A stretch of DNA of 64,000 nt from Phycisphaerae bacterium (GCA_029260015.1 JAJDEB010000036.1:1030554-1094553), one strand, 5' to 3'; positions 51,129-61,924 are shown, numbered from the stretch's first letter. Numbers and translations are program-made. The notes: a model not told the origin generated them from the sequence alone.

Positions 51129-53708
51129 GTGTCATTCGTCCAACCAGTAATAGGAATTCCAAAAATGATCCATTGGGTTATTACGGGCTGTATTGTGATC
51201 ATGTTGATGGTAGCTGGATGCGAACCGCAAAACGGCGGATCGAATAACGGTGGTGGTGGCGGAGGAAACGGTGGCGGTAGTGGCCCGATCGACGATGGTC
51301 CGCCCGGGGGCGATATCGATGTAAGTGAAATCACCGGTCCTGATGCAGACGTGCGCGCCGAAATCGAATCGCCACGGCTTGCGACCGCAATTGTGACGTT
51401 GCCAAGCGGCGTCAATCTTTCACTTCAGAGTCTGCGTGGCGTCTCCGGTGCAGACGATCAGCCGGTGGGCGCCGACGGCGGATTCGATACGCTGACCTAT
51501 TCGGTGCGCCCGTCGCTGGTGTCAGTTGTCAATGCCAACTACAACCTCGTGTTGTTTGGATTCATCAATTCATCCATCGACGAAGAAGTAAGCGTGAAGA
51601 CTACAGCCACCGCGCTGATTTTCCTGGGGATGGGCGGGTGGGCTCTTCCGCCAGACGAACTCGTTATAATCCTCTTTGAGATCAGTGAGTTGGATGTCTG
51701 CAACGAACTCGCCGACGTTATCGCGCAGGAGATGAGGAACGATCCGTTGGCGATTACAAACGGCAACGATGCGATCGACGCGTCTCTCGCGGCAGCATTG
51801 GAGGCAATGGTATCGGGTGAGGCGTTTGGAAGCCCCTTTGCGAAGAGCCAGCCCACGCGTTCGAGAATCATCGCTCCGGGCGATCCCTTCCTAATCGTTA
51901 GTCCGTTGACGCCTCAGTCTGGGATTAACCTGCTTCTGGACTCGTCCGCCCCGCAGATTACCGTGGTCAACAATTATCGTAGGCCAGCGGTTCTGTATCG
52001 CGTGCAGACCGGTTACGACGATGCGACCGGGCAGCATGTCGATTTGCCGGTCGTTGAGCCCATCGGCGAGCCCCTCGAGTTGTCCGGAGGGAACACCCTT
52101 ACCATAAGCGGCATCCACCTCAGCACACTATTCCGTCAAGACAGGTCAGCCGTTTGGAAATCAACTGAAACCGGGCCGATCGAGATTCCCGCGCGGGAAG
52201 GCGCAACGCGAACCTACTACGATATGGTTGTTCTGGGCCCGTCGTTCGATGGGGTTGACTCCGCGTTGCTTGATCCGTCGCGCTATGCCGCGATTCGGTC
52301 GGAGTGGCAGGAACTGCTCGAAGAACAACGGATCAACATGTTCGTTCTCAAGTTCATGATGCCTTTGGCGGAACTGTTTGGAATGGGAGTGGGCAGTGCC
52401 GTTCCGTTCGACGATCAGGCGCCCGTCGCACGGACGATGCGCCAACTGATTGAGCCGATCCTTGACGGCGCAGGCGTCTCGCTGCATACGGAAGACGGCT
52501 ACTTCGAAGCAATCGAGGTCGTACTCGAGCGTTGGGCAAATAACCGCGCCTTTCGCGAGGACCTGACCGCAGTGCTGATAGCCGCATATGGTGAAGAGTT
52601 GAATCGGGATATCAGCGCGACCAAAGTCAGTGCACACATGAAGAACCTTGCAGGGGCGACAAACGTTCGAAGCGCGGTCCTCAGCATTTTTGAAAATGAC
52701 GAGGTGGGCCGTCTGCTGAATCATCTCAGAGATTCCGACGACGTGGCGATTTGGAGCGCGGAAACGGGCGCGGTGAAGATTACGCCTTCGCCCGGGCGCG
52801 TCAGCGAGAACTTTCCCTTCGTCGATATGACTGCTTCAGTCGCGGGCAGCCCGGCTGAACCGCTCACCTACGAATGGACCTCGTCGGCAGGCATCGGCGA
52901 GTTCTTTACTGCACTGGACGACGAGGCAAGCATATTGACGACAGGGGAATCGACCGTGACCTATTCTACGACGCCATCTGCGGTGGTTGGTGGCGGCGAC
53001 ATCGACACTGTGACGGTACGTGTCGTCGATGCGAATGGAATATTGCTGGGAGCGGCGAGCGCCAAGATCCGCAGCAGTAAGAAAGAAGACAATCCATGTC
53101 CGGACTTCGTCGATGAAGGGTACAGCTTCGGTGACGATATGGATGTCAACGTTTCGTCGAACGTGATCTTGGGGGGCCAGGATGTTTTTGTGGAGGTGAC
53201 CTACAACTTCCCACCTGATGGAATAGAGACTTCGCAATCGATCGAGGTATTCATGTCGGCAGTGTGCCCGAGGTGTGAAGTGTTATGCCGCTGTGACTCA
53301 CAAAGTGCAACGCCCATCTTTGTCGATGGCGAGCCGGCGATTAACCGCCAGGACAGGTCGTTGGTGCGTTGGCAGGGCCCAACGGATGATGTACCGGGAA
53401 TCGAAATGTCCTGTGCTGCGTCGGGCGAATGGCGCTTCACCAAGCCCGAAGGCGCGAACGGCGCGGCGGTCACTCATACATTCCAACTCACGGTAGCAGA
53501 TGATTGGCCCGGTTGCCCGCTCGACGAACCCGATTGTACTTGTCCGAGACTGACCGGGGCGACATTCAACGGCGAGGTGGATTTTGATATTCTCGTATGG
53601 CGCGGTTATTTCATTGCCGTCCGCAGTCCAACGGGCTTCCACATCGAACCGATCAAGTTTGATGTGAATCCACTCTACGAATCACTGTTGTCATGTCCGG
53701 ACAACTAA
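51129..53708 (+). CDS. Large predicted lipoprotein with Ig-like C-terminal part
   Basis: An 859-residue exported protein. The hydrophobic segment and lipobox L-M-V-A-G-C (Cys31) are followed by a Gly/Asn linker of about 20 residues. The body has a repeated Val/Asn-rich beta pattern, a helical middle (about 380-540), and a PKD/Ig-like stretch (P-L-T-Y-E-W-T-S-S-A-G) near 585. The C-terminal 150 residues contain many Cys (C-P-R-C-E-V-L-C-R-C-D) and may form a disulfide-rich module. No enzyme motif is recognised. GTG 51129 has a GAGGT site; ATG 51165 is an alternative. It is probably an outer-membrane or surface lipoprotein. Confidence 0.72.
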   Translation: MSFVQPVIGIPKMIHWVITGCIVIMLMVAGCEPQNGGSNNGGGGGGNGGGSGPIDDGPPGGDIDVSEITGPDADVRAEIESPRLATAIVTLPSGVNLSLQSLRGVSGADDQPVGADGGFDTLTYSVRPSLVSVVNANYNLVLFGFINSSIDEEVSVKTTATALIFLGMGGWALPPDELVIILFEISELDVCNELADVIAQEMRNDPLAITNGNDAIDASLAAALEAMVSGEAFGSPFAKSQPTRSRIIAPGDPFLIVSPLTPQSGINLLLDSSAPQITVVNNYRRPAVLYRVQTGYDDATGQHVDLPVVEPIGEPLELSGGNTLTISGIHLSTLFRQDRSAVWKSTETGPIEIPAREGATRTYYDMVVLGPSFDGVDSALLDPSRYAAIRSEWQELLEEQRINMFVLKFMMPLAELFGMGVGSAVPFDDQAPVARTMRQLIEPILDGAGVSLHTEDGYFEAIEVVLERWANNRAFREDLTAVLIAAYGEELNRDISATKVSAHMKNLAGATNVRSAVLSIFENDEVGRLLNHLRDSDDVAIWSAETGAVKITPSPGRVSENFPFVDMTASVAGSPAEPLTYEWTSSAGIGEFFTALDDEASILTTGESTVTYSTTPSAVVGGGDIDTVTVRVVDANGILLGAASAKIRSSKKEDNPCPDFVDEGYSFGDDMDVNVSSNVILGGQDVFVEVTYNFPPDGIETSQSIEVFMSAVCPRCEVLCRCDSQSATPIFVDGEPAINRQDRSLVRWQGPTDDVPGIEMSCAASGEWRFTKPEGANGAAVTHTFQLTVADDWPGCPLDEPDCTCPRLTGATFNGEVDFDILVWRGYFIAVRSPTGFHIEPIKFDVNPLYESLLSCPDN

Positions 53709-53876
53709 ACTGGGCGAATAACGTGCTATCCCGACAGGGCGGCCAATTCACTGCAGAATCTCACGCACTCGTCAGATTCGATTGATCCTGCACCGCGTCA
53801 TTCGTCGATGCATTTGAATATCGTTCTATGGAAACTGCGGAGAAGGTGGGCTGCCAACCAGGGATGGATTTTGGAC

Positions 53877-54860
53877 ATGAATGTTCTTGTTACGGGTGGG
53901 GCTGGTTATGTGGGTAGTCACTGCGTTCGTCGGCTTGTGCAAGCCGGGCACAGCGTCACGGTCTATGACAACTTGTGCGCCGGCCATCGGGCTGCGATCC
54001 CTGAAGGCGTGCAGTTCATCCATGCCGACTTAGCCGATCTTGACACTTTGTCCAAGGCGCTGAGTCAGGGTTTCGAAGCGGTGATGCACTTTGCTGCGTT
54101 TCTCGATGTGGGCGAATCTGTCCGCGAACCGCTCAAGTATTACAAAAACAACGTCGCCAACACGATCGGCTTGCTCGACGTCATGCGCCATTGCGACATC
54201 AAACGATTCGTGTTCAGTTCAACCTGCGCAACATACGGCGAACCGAAGGAATTCCCCATCACCGAAAGCATGCCGCAAGCGCCGATCAATCCGTACGGAC
54301 ACACGAAGCTGGCGATGGAGTGGGCGCTGGCAGACTGCGCGAAGGCCTGGGGTTTGGGCGCATGCGCATTGCGGTACTTCAATGCTTCTGGCGCGGCGGC
54401 TGACGGTTCGATCGGCGAAGATCACGATCCAGAAATTCACCTGATCCCCGTGGTGTTGCAAGTCGCATTGGAGCAGCGCCCGCAAGTCAGTATTTTTGGA
54501 AAAGACTACCCGACACCCGATGGCACCTGCGTGCGTGATTACATCCACGTCGAAGACTTAGCCGAAGCGCACTTGCTGGCATTGCAAAACATTCATCCCG
54601 GAGTGTTCGATGCGTTTAACGTGGGCACGGGAATCGGTACCAGCGTGCGTCAACTCATCGAGTCTGCCCGCGAAGTCACCGATCGCGAAATACCTGCCAC
54701 CGACGCCCCCCGCCGGCCCGGTGATCCGCCGACATTGTTAGCCGACCCGACCAAAATCAAATCGCAGCTTGGGTGGCGACCCAAGTACACCGACATCGGT
54801 TCGATTCTCGAAACCGCATGGCAATGGCACCGCACACACCCGAACGGATATCCCAAGTAG
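53877..54860 (+). CDS. galE: UDP-glucose 4-epimerase
   Basis: A 327-residue extended SDR interconverting UDP-glucose and UDP-galactose. N-V-L-V-T-G-G-A-G-Y-V-G-S-H is at the N terminus. It also has Y-D-N-L-C-A-G-H, F-A-A-F-L-D-V-G-E-S-V, catalytic S-S-T-C-A-T-Y-G with Y-G-H-T-K, A-L-R-Y-F-N-A-S-G-A, and G-T-C-V-R-D-Y-I-H-V. Frame open to 53808; Met 53877 gives the normal start. A family-B REP pair overlaps its TAG stop codon, which is the last three bases of the GTAG head. It supplies UDP-galactose for surface polysaccharide. Confidence 0.95.
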   Translation: MNVLVTGGAGYVGSHCVRRLVQAGHSVTVYDNLCAGHRAAIPEGVQFIHADLADLDTLSKALSQGFEAVMHFAAFLDVGESVREPLKYYKNNVANTIGLLDVMRHCDIKRFVFSSTCATYGEPKEFPITESMPQAPINPYGHTKLAMEWALADCAKAWGLGACALRYFNASGAAADGSIGEDHDPEIHLIPVVLQVALEQRPQVSIFGKDYPTPDGTCVRDYIHVEDLAEAHLLALQNIHPGVFDAFNVGTGIGTSVRQLIESAREVTDREIPATDAPRRPGDPPTLLADPTKIKSQLGWRPKYTDIGSILETAWQWHRTHPNGYPK

Positions 54861-54932
54861 GGTCCGCTGTGCGGACCGATTTGTTGTCGGTGCAAAATGT
54901 TCAGACGGAATGGTCCGCACAGCGGACCCTAC
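54857..54932. repeat. REP-like inverted pair, family B
   Basis: GTAG then GGTCCGC-TGT-GCGGACC at 54857-54877; reverse-complement arm 54912-54932. It has the same architecture as family A with a different stem, so it is a second REP family. The TAG of the left GTAG is the galE stop codon (54858-54860). Confidence 0.88.
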
Positions 54933-54956
54933 ATGCGCGAAGCGAATGACCGTTGG

Positions 54957-56636
54957 CTATTCGTCGGTGACGCAACCTTCCGATGCCGACTTGACGTTCT
55001 TGATGTATTTATAGAGCGTGCCGCGACTGGCTTTGAGTGGTGGTGCGGTCCACCGGGAACGTCTGGCGCTCAGCTCCTTATCCGAAACGTCCACTTGGAT
55101 GGTTCGGTTGACCAGTTCGATGGTGATGCGGTCGCCACTTTCGACAAGCGCGATTGGCCCGCCGTTTTGCGCTTCCGGTGCAATGTGCCCGACGATGAAT
55201 CCATGACTCCCGCCGGAGAACCGCCCGTCTGTCAGCAGTGCCACGTCCGAACCCATCCCCGCTCCCATGATCGCCGACGTTGGCGTGAGCATTTCAGGCA
55301 TGCCCGGGCCACCCTTTGGACCCTCGTAGCGGATGACGATTACGTCACCCTTGGCGATCTTACCATCCTCCAATGCGGCTAGCATGTCTTCCTCACTGTC
55401 AAAGATCCGGGCAGGACCGCTGAAGCCTTCACCTTCTTTGCCGGTGATCTTTGCGACGGCACCATCGGGTGCGAGGTTGCCGCGAAGGATTTGAATGTGC
55501 CCGGTTTTCTTGATCGGTTGATCGAACGGACGAATCACTTGCTGACCGTCAGCCAACCCGGAAACGTCTGCGAGATTCTCTCCAACCGTCTTGCCCGTCA
55601 CCGTCATGCAACGGCCATCGAGCAAGTCGTGCTCCAGCAGCAGCTTCATGATCGCGGGTGTACCGCCAACATCATGCAAGTCTTCCATCACATAAGCACC
55701 GCTGGGTTTCAAGTCGGCAAGAAGCGGCACGCGATCGCTCGCCTTCTGGAAATCGTCAATGGTTAGATCGACATCCACCGATCGGGCCATTGCGATCAGA
55801 TGCAGCACCGCGTTCGTGCTTCCGCCAAGTACGATCACGACGTTCATCGCATTTTCAAACGCATTGGGCGTCATGATGTCGCGCGGTTTCAAGTCGCGCT
55901 CCAGCAACGTCTTGATCGCCAGGCCGGCGCGATGGCATTCTTCAGTCTTCCGGTCGCTGTCTGCCGGTGTCGAAGAGTTGTACGGAAGGGTCATGCCCAA
56001 CGCTTCGATCGCGCAGGCCATCGTGTTGGCCGTATACATCCCACCGCACGCGCCAGCCCCCGGACAACTCTCGCGAACGATCGCCCGCCGCTCTTCGTCG
56101 GTAATTTTTCCCGAAAGGAATTCGCCGTAACTTTGAAATGCCGACACCACGTCGAGTTTCTTCCCATCGCGGCAACCGGGTTTGATGGTTCCGCCATAGA
56201 CCATGATCGCCGGACGATTCAGCCGCCCCATTGCAATCACACAGCCAGGCATGTTTTTGTCGCAACCGGGGATCGCGATCAGGGCGTCGTACCAATGGGC
56301 GGCCACCGATGTTTCGATGGAGTCGGCGATAATTTCGCGCGACTGCAACGAATAGCTCATACCATCGGTGCCCATGCTGATGCCATCGCTGACACCGATC
56401 GTGTTGAACCGCATGCCAACCATGCCGGCTTCTACGACACCACCTTTGACCGAAGCTGCCAGATCATTGAGATGCATGTTGCAGGTGTTGCCTTCGTACC
56501 AGCAACTGGCGATACCGATTTGCGGTTTGTTGAGATCGTCATCGCTCAAACCCGTCCCGACCAGCATGGCCTGCGATGCGCCCTGGGCGCGGGGTTGGGT
56601 GATTCGGCGGCTAAACTTATTCAGTGATTCGGTCAT
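54957..56636 (-). CDS. ilvD: Dihydroxy-acid dehydratase
   Basis: Fe-S enzyme that dehydrates the dihydroxy acids leading to valine, isoleucine and leucine. The 559 residues contain [24 protein letters not shown] and [17 protein letters not shown], where the three Fe-S Cys lie in C-N, G-C-D-K and C-G-G contexts. The C-terminal half has G-G-P-G-M-P-E-M-L and [10 protein letters not shown]. Length is typical. It follows gltB by 46 bases on the same strand, so one transcript is likely, joining nitrogen assimilation and branched-chain amino acids. Confidence 0.97.
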   Translation of the reverse strand: MTESLNKFSRRITQPRAQGASQAMLVGTGLSDDDLNKPQIGIASCWYEGNTCNMHLNDLAASVKGGVVEAGMVGMRFNTIGVSDGISMGTDGMSYSLQSREIIADSIETSVAAHWYDALIAIPGCDKNMPGCVIAMGRLNRPAIMVYGGTIKPGCRDGKKLDVVSAFQSYGEFLSGKITDEERRAIVRESCPGAGACGGMYTANTMACAIEALGMTLPYNSSTPADSDRKTEECHRAGLAIKTLLERDLKPRDIMTPNAFENAMNVVIVLGGSTNAVLHLIAMARSVDVDLTIDDFQKASDRVPLLADLKPSGAYVMEDLHDVGGTPAIMKLLLEHDLLDGRCMTVTGKTVGENLADVSGLADGQQVIRPFDQPIKKTGHIQILRGNLAPDGAVAKITGKEGEGFSGPARIFDSEEDMLAALEDGKIAKGDVIVIRYEGPKGGPGMPEMLTPTSAIMGAGMGSDVALLTDGRFSGGSHGFIVGHIAPEAQNGGPIALVESGDRITIELVNRTIQVDVSDKELSARRSRWTAPPLKASRGTLYKYIKNVKSASEGCVTDE

Positions 56637-56682
56637 GGGCGGTCATCTACTCAACGATTGGTTTATTGCGTTATACTTCCGT

Positions 56683-59600
56683 TCAAACGGCTGGCGTAGC
56701 CTGTCGGAAATCATTCAATTCGGCAAGTACCCGTTCGAGTTCCTGACGCTGTTTTTCCGCCCACGCTTCGCTGACCGACAGTGGTATGATCGTATGGAAT
56801 CGCTGGAGATTCTCACGCGCATTGTCGAGAATTTTCGCAGCCAGCGTGCTGCCGGTCAGGTCAAAATGACGTCGGATCATCGCGAGGACGACGGCTTGCT
56901 CCAGATCATTGGCCAGCGGTCTGACGTCCACATCCCGCCGATTGACCATGCTCTTGACGAAACTCGTCTCGCCGAACACAAAAGCGATTCCACCCGTCAT
57001 ACCGGCACCAAAGTTTCGTCCGATCGTCCCCAACACCACGACGACACCATTGGTCATATACTCGCAACCATGATCGCCGCAGCCTTCGACAACGACTCTG
57101 CCGCCCGAATTGCGAACGCACAATCGCTCGCCCGACAAGCCAGCCGCAAACAACTCGCCACCGGTCGCCCCGTACATCACCGTATTGCCCATCAGCACCG
57201 GTGGTTCAACGTGGTGGCCATTGGCCCGAATCACGATTCGCCCACCGTGCATGCTCTTGCCGACGTAATCCTGAGCTTCTCCGTCGAGAATCAATCGCAT
57301 GCCCTTGTTGCAAAACGCGCCGAAACTTTGCCCAGCGACGCCTTTGAAGTGCAGGCGAATCGAGTCATGGGGCAGACCGGCATCGCGGTATCGACGGGCG
57401 ATTTCACCGGAGAGTCTCGCTCCGACACTGCGGTCACGATTGGTAATCTCGTACCCTTTGATGATGCACGCCGATTCGCCAAGTGCTGGCTGACAGTCTT
57501 GCAACACGCGCTGATCCAATTCGACTCTTGTTTCGACCGCATCGTTAAACGGAACGAGGCAACGACGCGCTTTGGTGCCGCCCGGATCAGGGTCGGTCAG
57601 CATCGCCGATAGATCAATGTTGTTGGTCTTGGGCAGAACAATCCCCTCGCGCTGTTTAAGCAGGTCGAATCGACCGATGATCTGATCGAGTCCGCTAACC
57701 CCAATCGCCGCCAGTTCCATCCGCACCTGTTCAGCCAGGAACATCATCAGAGCAATCACATGGTCCGGCTCGCCCGGAAACTTCGCGCGGAGTTCCGGCC
57801 GCTGCGTTGCGATACCCACCGGGCAGTTGTTCAAATGGCACTGCCGCACCATCACGCATCCCGCCGCCACCAGCGCCGTCGTTCCAAAACCGAATTCATC
57901 CGCACCCAGAAGCGCCGCAATGACGACATCGCGACCGGTCTTGAGTCCGCCATCGACTCGAACCGTCACACGACCACGCAAGTCATTGAGTACAAGAACC
58001 TGCTGCACCTCAGCCAACCCCAACTCCCAGGGCAGCCCCGCATTCTTAATCGACGAAAGCGGAGACGCACCGGTTCCGCCATCGTGACCCGACACTTGAA
58101 TAAAGTCTGCATAAGCCTTAGCCACACCAGCAGCGATGGTGCCAACACCCGCCACCGAAACGAGTTTCACGCCGACGCGGGCTTTTTGATTGACGCGCTT
58201 AAGGTCGAAAATCAACTGCCCCAAGTCTTCAATCGAATAAATGTCGTGATGCGGTGGTGGTGAAATCAGCGGCGCGCCCGGCATCGCCCGACGCAGGTTG
58301 GAGATTTCTTCGGTCACTTTGTCGCCGAGAATCTGACCGCCTTCACCCGGTTTGGAACCTTGGGCCATCTTGATTTCGATTTCGCGAGCGCTAACCAGGT
58401 ACTCCGGTGTAACACCAAACCGCCCGGATGCCACCTGCTTGATAGCGCTGTTGCCCCAGTCATCTGCTTCGGGATGCCACGGTGCAAGCGAGCGACCTGA
58501 CGATGTATTATGATACCGATAGAAACGTTCGCGATCTTCACCACCTTCACCGCTGTTGCTCTTGGCTCCGATGCGGTTCATCGCAACCGAAAGCACTTCA
58601 TGGGCTTCGCGCGAGACAGCCCCATGACTCATCGCCTGCGTGCAGAATCGTTTGACGATGGCTTCGGCTGGCTCGACTTCTTCCAGCGGAATCGGTTCGT
58701 CGCCGCGTTTCCAATCAACGAGATCGCGCAGGTTGCAAACCGGACGCTCGTCAACAAGATTCGTGTATTGCACGAACGCTTCGGTGTCGCGCGTGCGGAC
58801 GGCTTTGTGCAGCGTTTTGGTGATAATTGGATTGGTCGAATGGTACTCGCCCTTTTTGCGATACGCATAGATGCCGCGGTCCGCAAGATTCGGATCATCT
58901 CCGAATGCCTCTGCATGAAAGCGCAACACGTCCACTGCGATTTCGTGCAATCCGACGCCGCCAATGCGGCTGCAAGTTCCCGTGAAATACTGATCGATCA
59001 CCGAATTGGCGATACCGACGGCTTCAAAATTCTGCGCCCCGCGATAGCTGCTGATCGTCGAGATGCCCATCTTCGACATAATCTTGAGCAGACCGTTGTT
59101 GACCGCGTTGCAATAGTTCTGCAGCGCGTCGGCTAGGGTAATGCCTTGCCCGCGCGGATCGCGACGCACCGATTCGCGCACCGATGCCAACCCCACATAC
59201 GGATGAATCAGCGACGCCCCAAACCCAAGCAGGCACGCGAAGTGGTGATCCATTCGCGGATCACCGGTATCACAAATGAGACTCACCTGCGTTCGTTTTC
59301 CGACGCGAACCAAATGTTGGTGGACAGCCGACGTCGCAAGCAGCATCGGGATTGGCGCACGATCGGCATTGATGTTGCGATCGGACAAAACAATCAACGG
59401 CGCGCCTTCGTCGATCGCTTTTTCTGCCGTGACACAAAGGGCGTCGAGCGCCGGTTGAAACGCCTCCGGTCCACCGTTGACATCGAAGTGACAAGAAAGC
59501 GTCCGCACGCGAAAGCGATCGTTTGATAGCGACTTGATCCATTCAAACTGCGCGCAATCGATCACCGGTGACGCAAACTTGATCAGTTCTGCGGCGTTCT

Positions 59601-61272
59601 CGTTTTCATCCAGCAGCCCCGCCCGACCACCGACAGCCGTCCGCAGCGACATCACAAGTCGCTCGCGCAACGGATCGATCGGCGGGTTGGTCACCTGGGC
59701 GAATAGCTGCTTGAAATACCGGTAGATTGTTTTCGGAAAGTGACTCAACACGGCGATCGGTGTGTCATTGCCCATCGAACCGACTGGCTCTTTGCCCTCG
59801 TAAATCATGGGAATGAGCAATCGGTCGATGTCCTCCTTGCCATAGGCGAATGCCTTCTGAACGCGGGTCAGGTCGTCGATATCCTGCGCCGCATTTTCCG
59901 CCGAGATGGCCGCCAGTTCGTTATAAGGTTTAATCATCTTGCCGACGACCCAGCGCTTGTAGGGTCGGCGGTTGGCATAATGTCGCTTGATTTCGTCGTC
60001 GAGCATCACGCGACCAGCCGCTGTATCGACTGCGATCATTCGACCAGGCCCCAACCGCGATGACTGAACCACCTGCCCGTCTTCCACTGGAACGATTCCG
60101 GTTTCGGATCCTGCAATCAGAGTGCCATCTTTTGTCACCCAATACCGAAGCGGTCGAAGCCCATTGCGATCGAGCATCGCCCCGGCCACCACACCGTCGG
60201 TAAATGTGACCGCGGCGGGTCCGTCCCAGGGGGCCATCATCGAGGCGTGATATTCAAAGAAGGCACCGATGTCTTCGTGCATGGTTTCCATCTGCTGATA
60301 CGCTTCGGGCATGAGCATCAACATCGCATGGAGTGGGTCGCGCCCTGAATTGACCAGCAACTCCAACACATTGTCCAACGCGGAAGAATCGCTCCCGTAT
60401 GGTTCAATGATTGGATGCAGGTCAGCAAGCTGATCGCCCCAAACGCGGCTGGTCATTTGCTTGACGCCGGCATTAAAGCGATTGACATTCCCACGAAGCG
60501 TGTTGATTTCGCCATTGTGCCCTAGAAAACGAAGCGGTTGGGCCCGCTCCCATGACGGGTTCGTGTTGGTGCTGAAACGTTGGTGAAATAGCGCGATCGC
60601 CGTCTCGTAGTCAGGATCGACAAGGTCGGGATAAAACGAATCCAACTGGTGCGCAACCATCAATCCCTTGTAGACAATCGTTCGGCTCGATAGTGACGCG
60701 ATGTGAATCGACTCAACATGCGTATCGGCGATTGCCCGTTCGACGCGTTTGCGGGCGCGATACAGCGCCCGTTCAAAATCTTTCTCAGGTAGCGATTCAT
60801 TGCGCCGCACGATCACCTGCCGAATGATCGGGCAAGTCTTGAGCGCGTACCCGCCCAAGGCGTCGGTGTTGACGGGAACATCTCGCCACATCAATACCGA
60901 TAGATCGCAATGGGCAAATTCGCGGCCTACGATCTCGGCGCAAATCCGTTCCGCATCGTCACAGCCAGAGGGGATAAACACCATTCCGACAGCCAAATTG
61001 CTCGCATCAGGAAGCTCGATGCCGAAACGTTGCAGTTCCCTCAAGATCAATCGGTGCGGAATGTTGGTGAGGATGCCGGCACCATCACCCGTCAGTCCGT
61101 CGGCGCTGACCGCACCGCGATGCGTCAGATTAACCAAACCGGTGATCGCCTGGCGAAGGATGCGATATGAGCGCCGTCCCTCAATGTCAGCCACCAAACC
61201 GACACCGCAGTTGTCATGTTCAAACTGAGGGTCGTACAGACCTAGATTCTGAATTGAATTTGATTTTCTCAT
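56683..61272 (-). CDS. gltB: Glutamate synthase large subunit
   Basis: A 1529-residue GOGAT large subunit. The N-terminal glutaminase begins after a short propeptide, with Cys19 in N-L-G-L-Y-D-P-Q-F-E-H-D-N-C-G-V-G as the nucleophile. The central domain is followed by the FMN TIM barrel, with V-S-G-H-D-G-G-T-G-A-S-P and the [3Fe-4S] ligands C-V-M-V-R-Q-C-H-L-N-N-C. The C-terminal beta-helix has G-N-T-V-M-Y-G-A-T-G-G. The frame runs to 61431, but ATG 61272 gives the normal N terminus. The small subunit gltD is not in the window. It is followed by ilvD. Confidence 0.97.
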   Translation of the reverse strand: MRKSNSIQNLGLYDPQFEHDNCGVGLVADIEGRRSYRILRQAITGLVNLTHRGAVSADGLTGDGAGILTNIPHRLILRELQRFGIELPDASNLAVGMVFIPSGCDDAERICAEIVGREFAHCDLSVLMWRDVPVNTDALGGYALKTCPIIRQVIVRRNESLPEKDFERALYRARKRVERAIADTHVESIHIASLSSRTIVYKGLMVAHQLDSFYPDLVDPDYETAIALFHQRFSTNTNPSWERAQPLRFLGHNGEINTLRGNVNRFNAGVKQMTSRVWGDQLADLHPIIEPYGSDSSALDNVLELLVNSGRDPLHAMLMLMPEAYQQMETMHEDIGAFFEYHASMMAPWDGPAAVTFTDGVVAGAMLDRNGLRPLRYWVTKDGTLIAGSETGIVPVEDGQVVQSSRLGPGRMIAVDTAAGRVMLDDEIKRHYANRRPYKRWVVGKMIKPYNELAAISAENAAQDIDDLTRVQKAFAYGKEDIDRLLIPMIYEGKEPVGSMGNDTPIAVLSHFPKTIYRYFKQLFAQVTNPPIDPLRERLVMSLRTAVGGRAGLLDENENAAELIKFASPVIDCAQFEWIKSLSNDRFRVRTLSCHFDVNGGPEAFQPALDALCVTAEKAIDEGAPLIVLSDRNINADRAPIPMLLATSAVHQHLVRVGKRTQVSLICDTGDPRMDHHFACLLGFGASLIHPYVGLASVRESVRRDPRGQGITLADALQNYCNAVNNGLLKIMSKMGISTISSYRGAQNFEAVGIANSVIDQYFTGTCSRIGGVGLHEIAVDVLRFHAEAFGDDPNLADRGIYAYRKKGEYHSTNPIITKTLHKAVRTRDTEAFVQYTNLVDERPVCNLRDLVDWKRGDEPIPLEEVEPAEAIVKRFCTQAMSHGAVSREAHEVLSVAMNRIGAKSNSGEGGEDRERFYRYHNTSSGRSLAPWHPEADDWGNSAIKQVASGRFGVTPEYLVSAREIEIKMAQGSKPGEGGQILGDKVTEEISNLRRAMPGAPLISPPPHHDIYSIEDLGQLIFDLKRVNQKARVGVKLVSVAGVGTIAAGVAKAYADFIQVSGHDGGTGASPLSSIKNAGLPWELGLAEVQQVLVLNDLRGRVTVRVDGGLKTGRDVVIAALLGADEFGFGTTALVAAGCVMVRQCHLNNCPVGIATQRPELRAKFPGEPDHVIALMMFLAEQVRMELAAIGVSGLDQIIGRFDLLKQREGIVLPKTNNIDLSAMLTDPDPGGTKARRCLVPFNDAVETRVELDQRVLQDCQPALGESACIIKGYEITNRDRSVGARLSGEIARRYRDAGLPHDSIRLHFKGVAGQSFGAFCNKGMRLILDGEAQDYVGKSMHGGRIVIRANGHHVEPPVLMGNTVMYGATGGELFAAGLSGERLCVRNSGGRVVVEGCGDHGCEYMTNGVVVVLGTIGRNFGAGMTGGIAFVFGETSFVKSMVNRRDVDVRPLANDLEQAVVLAMIRRHFDLTGSTLAAKILDNARENLQRFHTIIPLSVSEAWAEKQRQELERVLAELNDFRQATPAV

Positions 61273-61805
61273 ACGAATACCACCGGTTTTCTGGTTGTGC
61301 CGATTTTCTGGTCGAGCCGAGTTGACGGATGGGAACTTCGGGCGCGAGCCTAGAGGCCTACGATCCCAGCCGCAGGTCTGCTGCGTACGGTCAGCCTGAT
61401 CCGTACACGAAGGGCTGTGGCTATATCGCACGAACGACTCGCGCGGGCATGAATGGGTGTGGACAGCAAACGACGGGAATGACGCGGACCCTCATGCACC
61501 ATCCAGCCCGATGTGGCGACGGAACGATGACCATGATTCAGCGGGAATCGAGAAGTCATTGGGAAGTCGGACCTGTCGGCCAGAAATTGTGAATTCTCAA
61601 TCTGCGGTTTCCCGGCTTGTGATATCTGGACAGCGACAGCGCCCGACGGTGGTCGCGCGATTGGTTGCCGTTTGGATTGAGTCCGTTCAGACGTCATGAA
61701 CTCCATTTTATCCAGACGGACGGTGCGGTTCAATCAAAAGCTTATGCACCGGGCCGCGAGAGAATATGCAGTCGAAGACCCTATGCGGCAAGGGCCCAGT
61801 GGTTC

Positions 61806-61924
61806 GTCACTCCCGCGCATGCGGGAGTCCAGAACGAGCGATGGGTAACGCGCGGGGCTTGGATTCTCGCTTTCGCGGGAATGACAGCGGAACGCAACCC
61901 GCAAAATGACGCGTGGACCTACAC
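61806..61924 (-). repeat. Dispersed element D, copy 2 (inverted relative to copy 1)
   Basis: Reverse complement of the unit at 13437-13554, starting TGTAGG at 61924 and ending GTCA near 61806. Hairpin arms at 61806-61831 (GTCACTCCCGCGCATGCGGG core) and 61860-61885. Spacer bases between the arms differ but length is kept, which fits two copies of one non-autonomous element. Confidence 0.88.

Noticed and set aside
56368..57612. Plus-strand open frame of 414 codons
   Set aside because: It lies antisense to ilvD and gltB, both of which have full family motifs; it has no domain or ribosome site.
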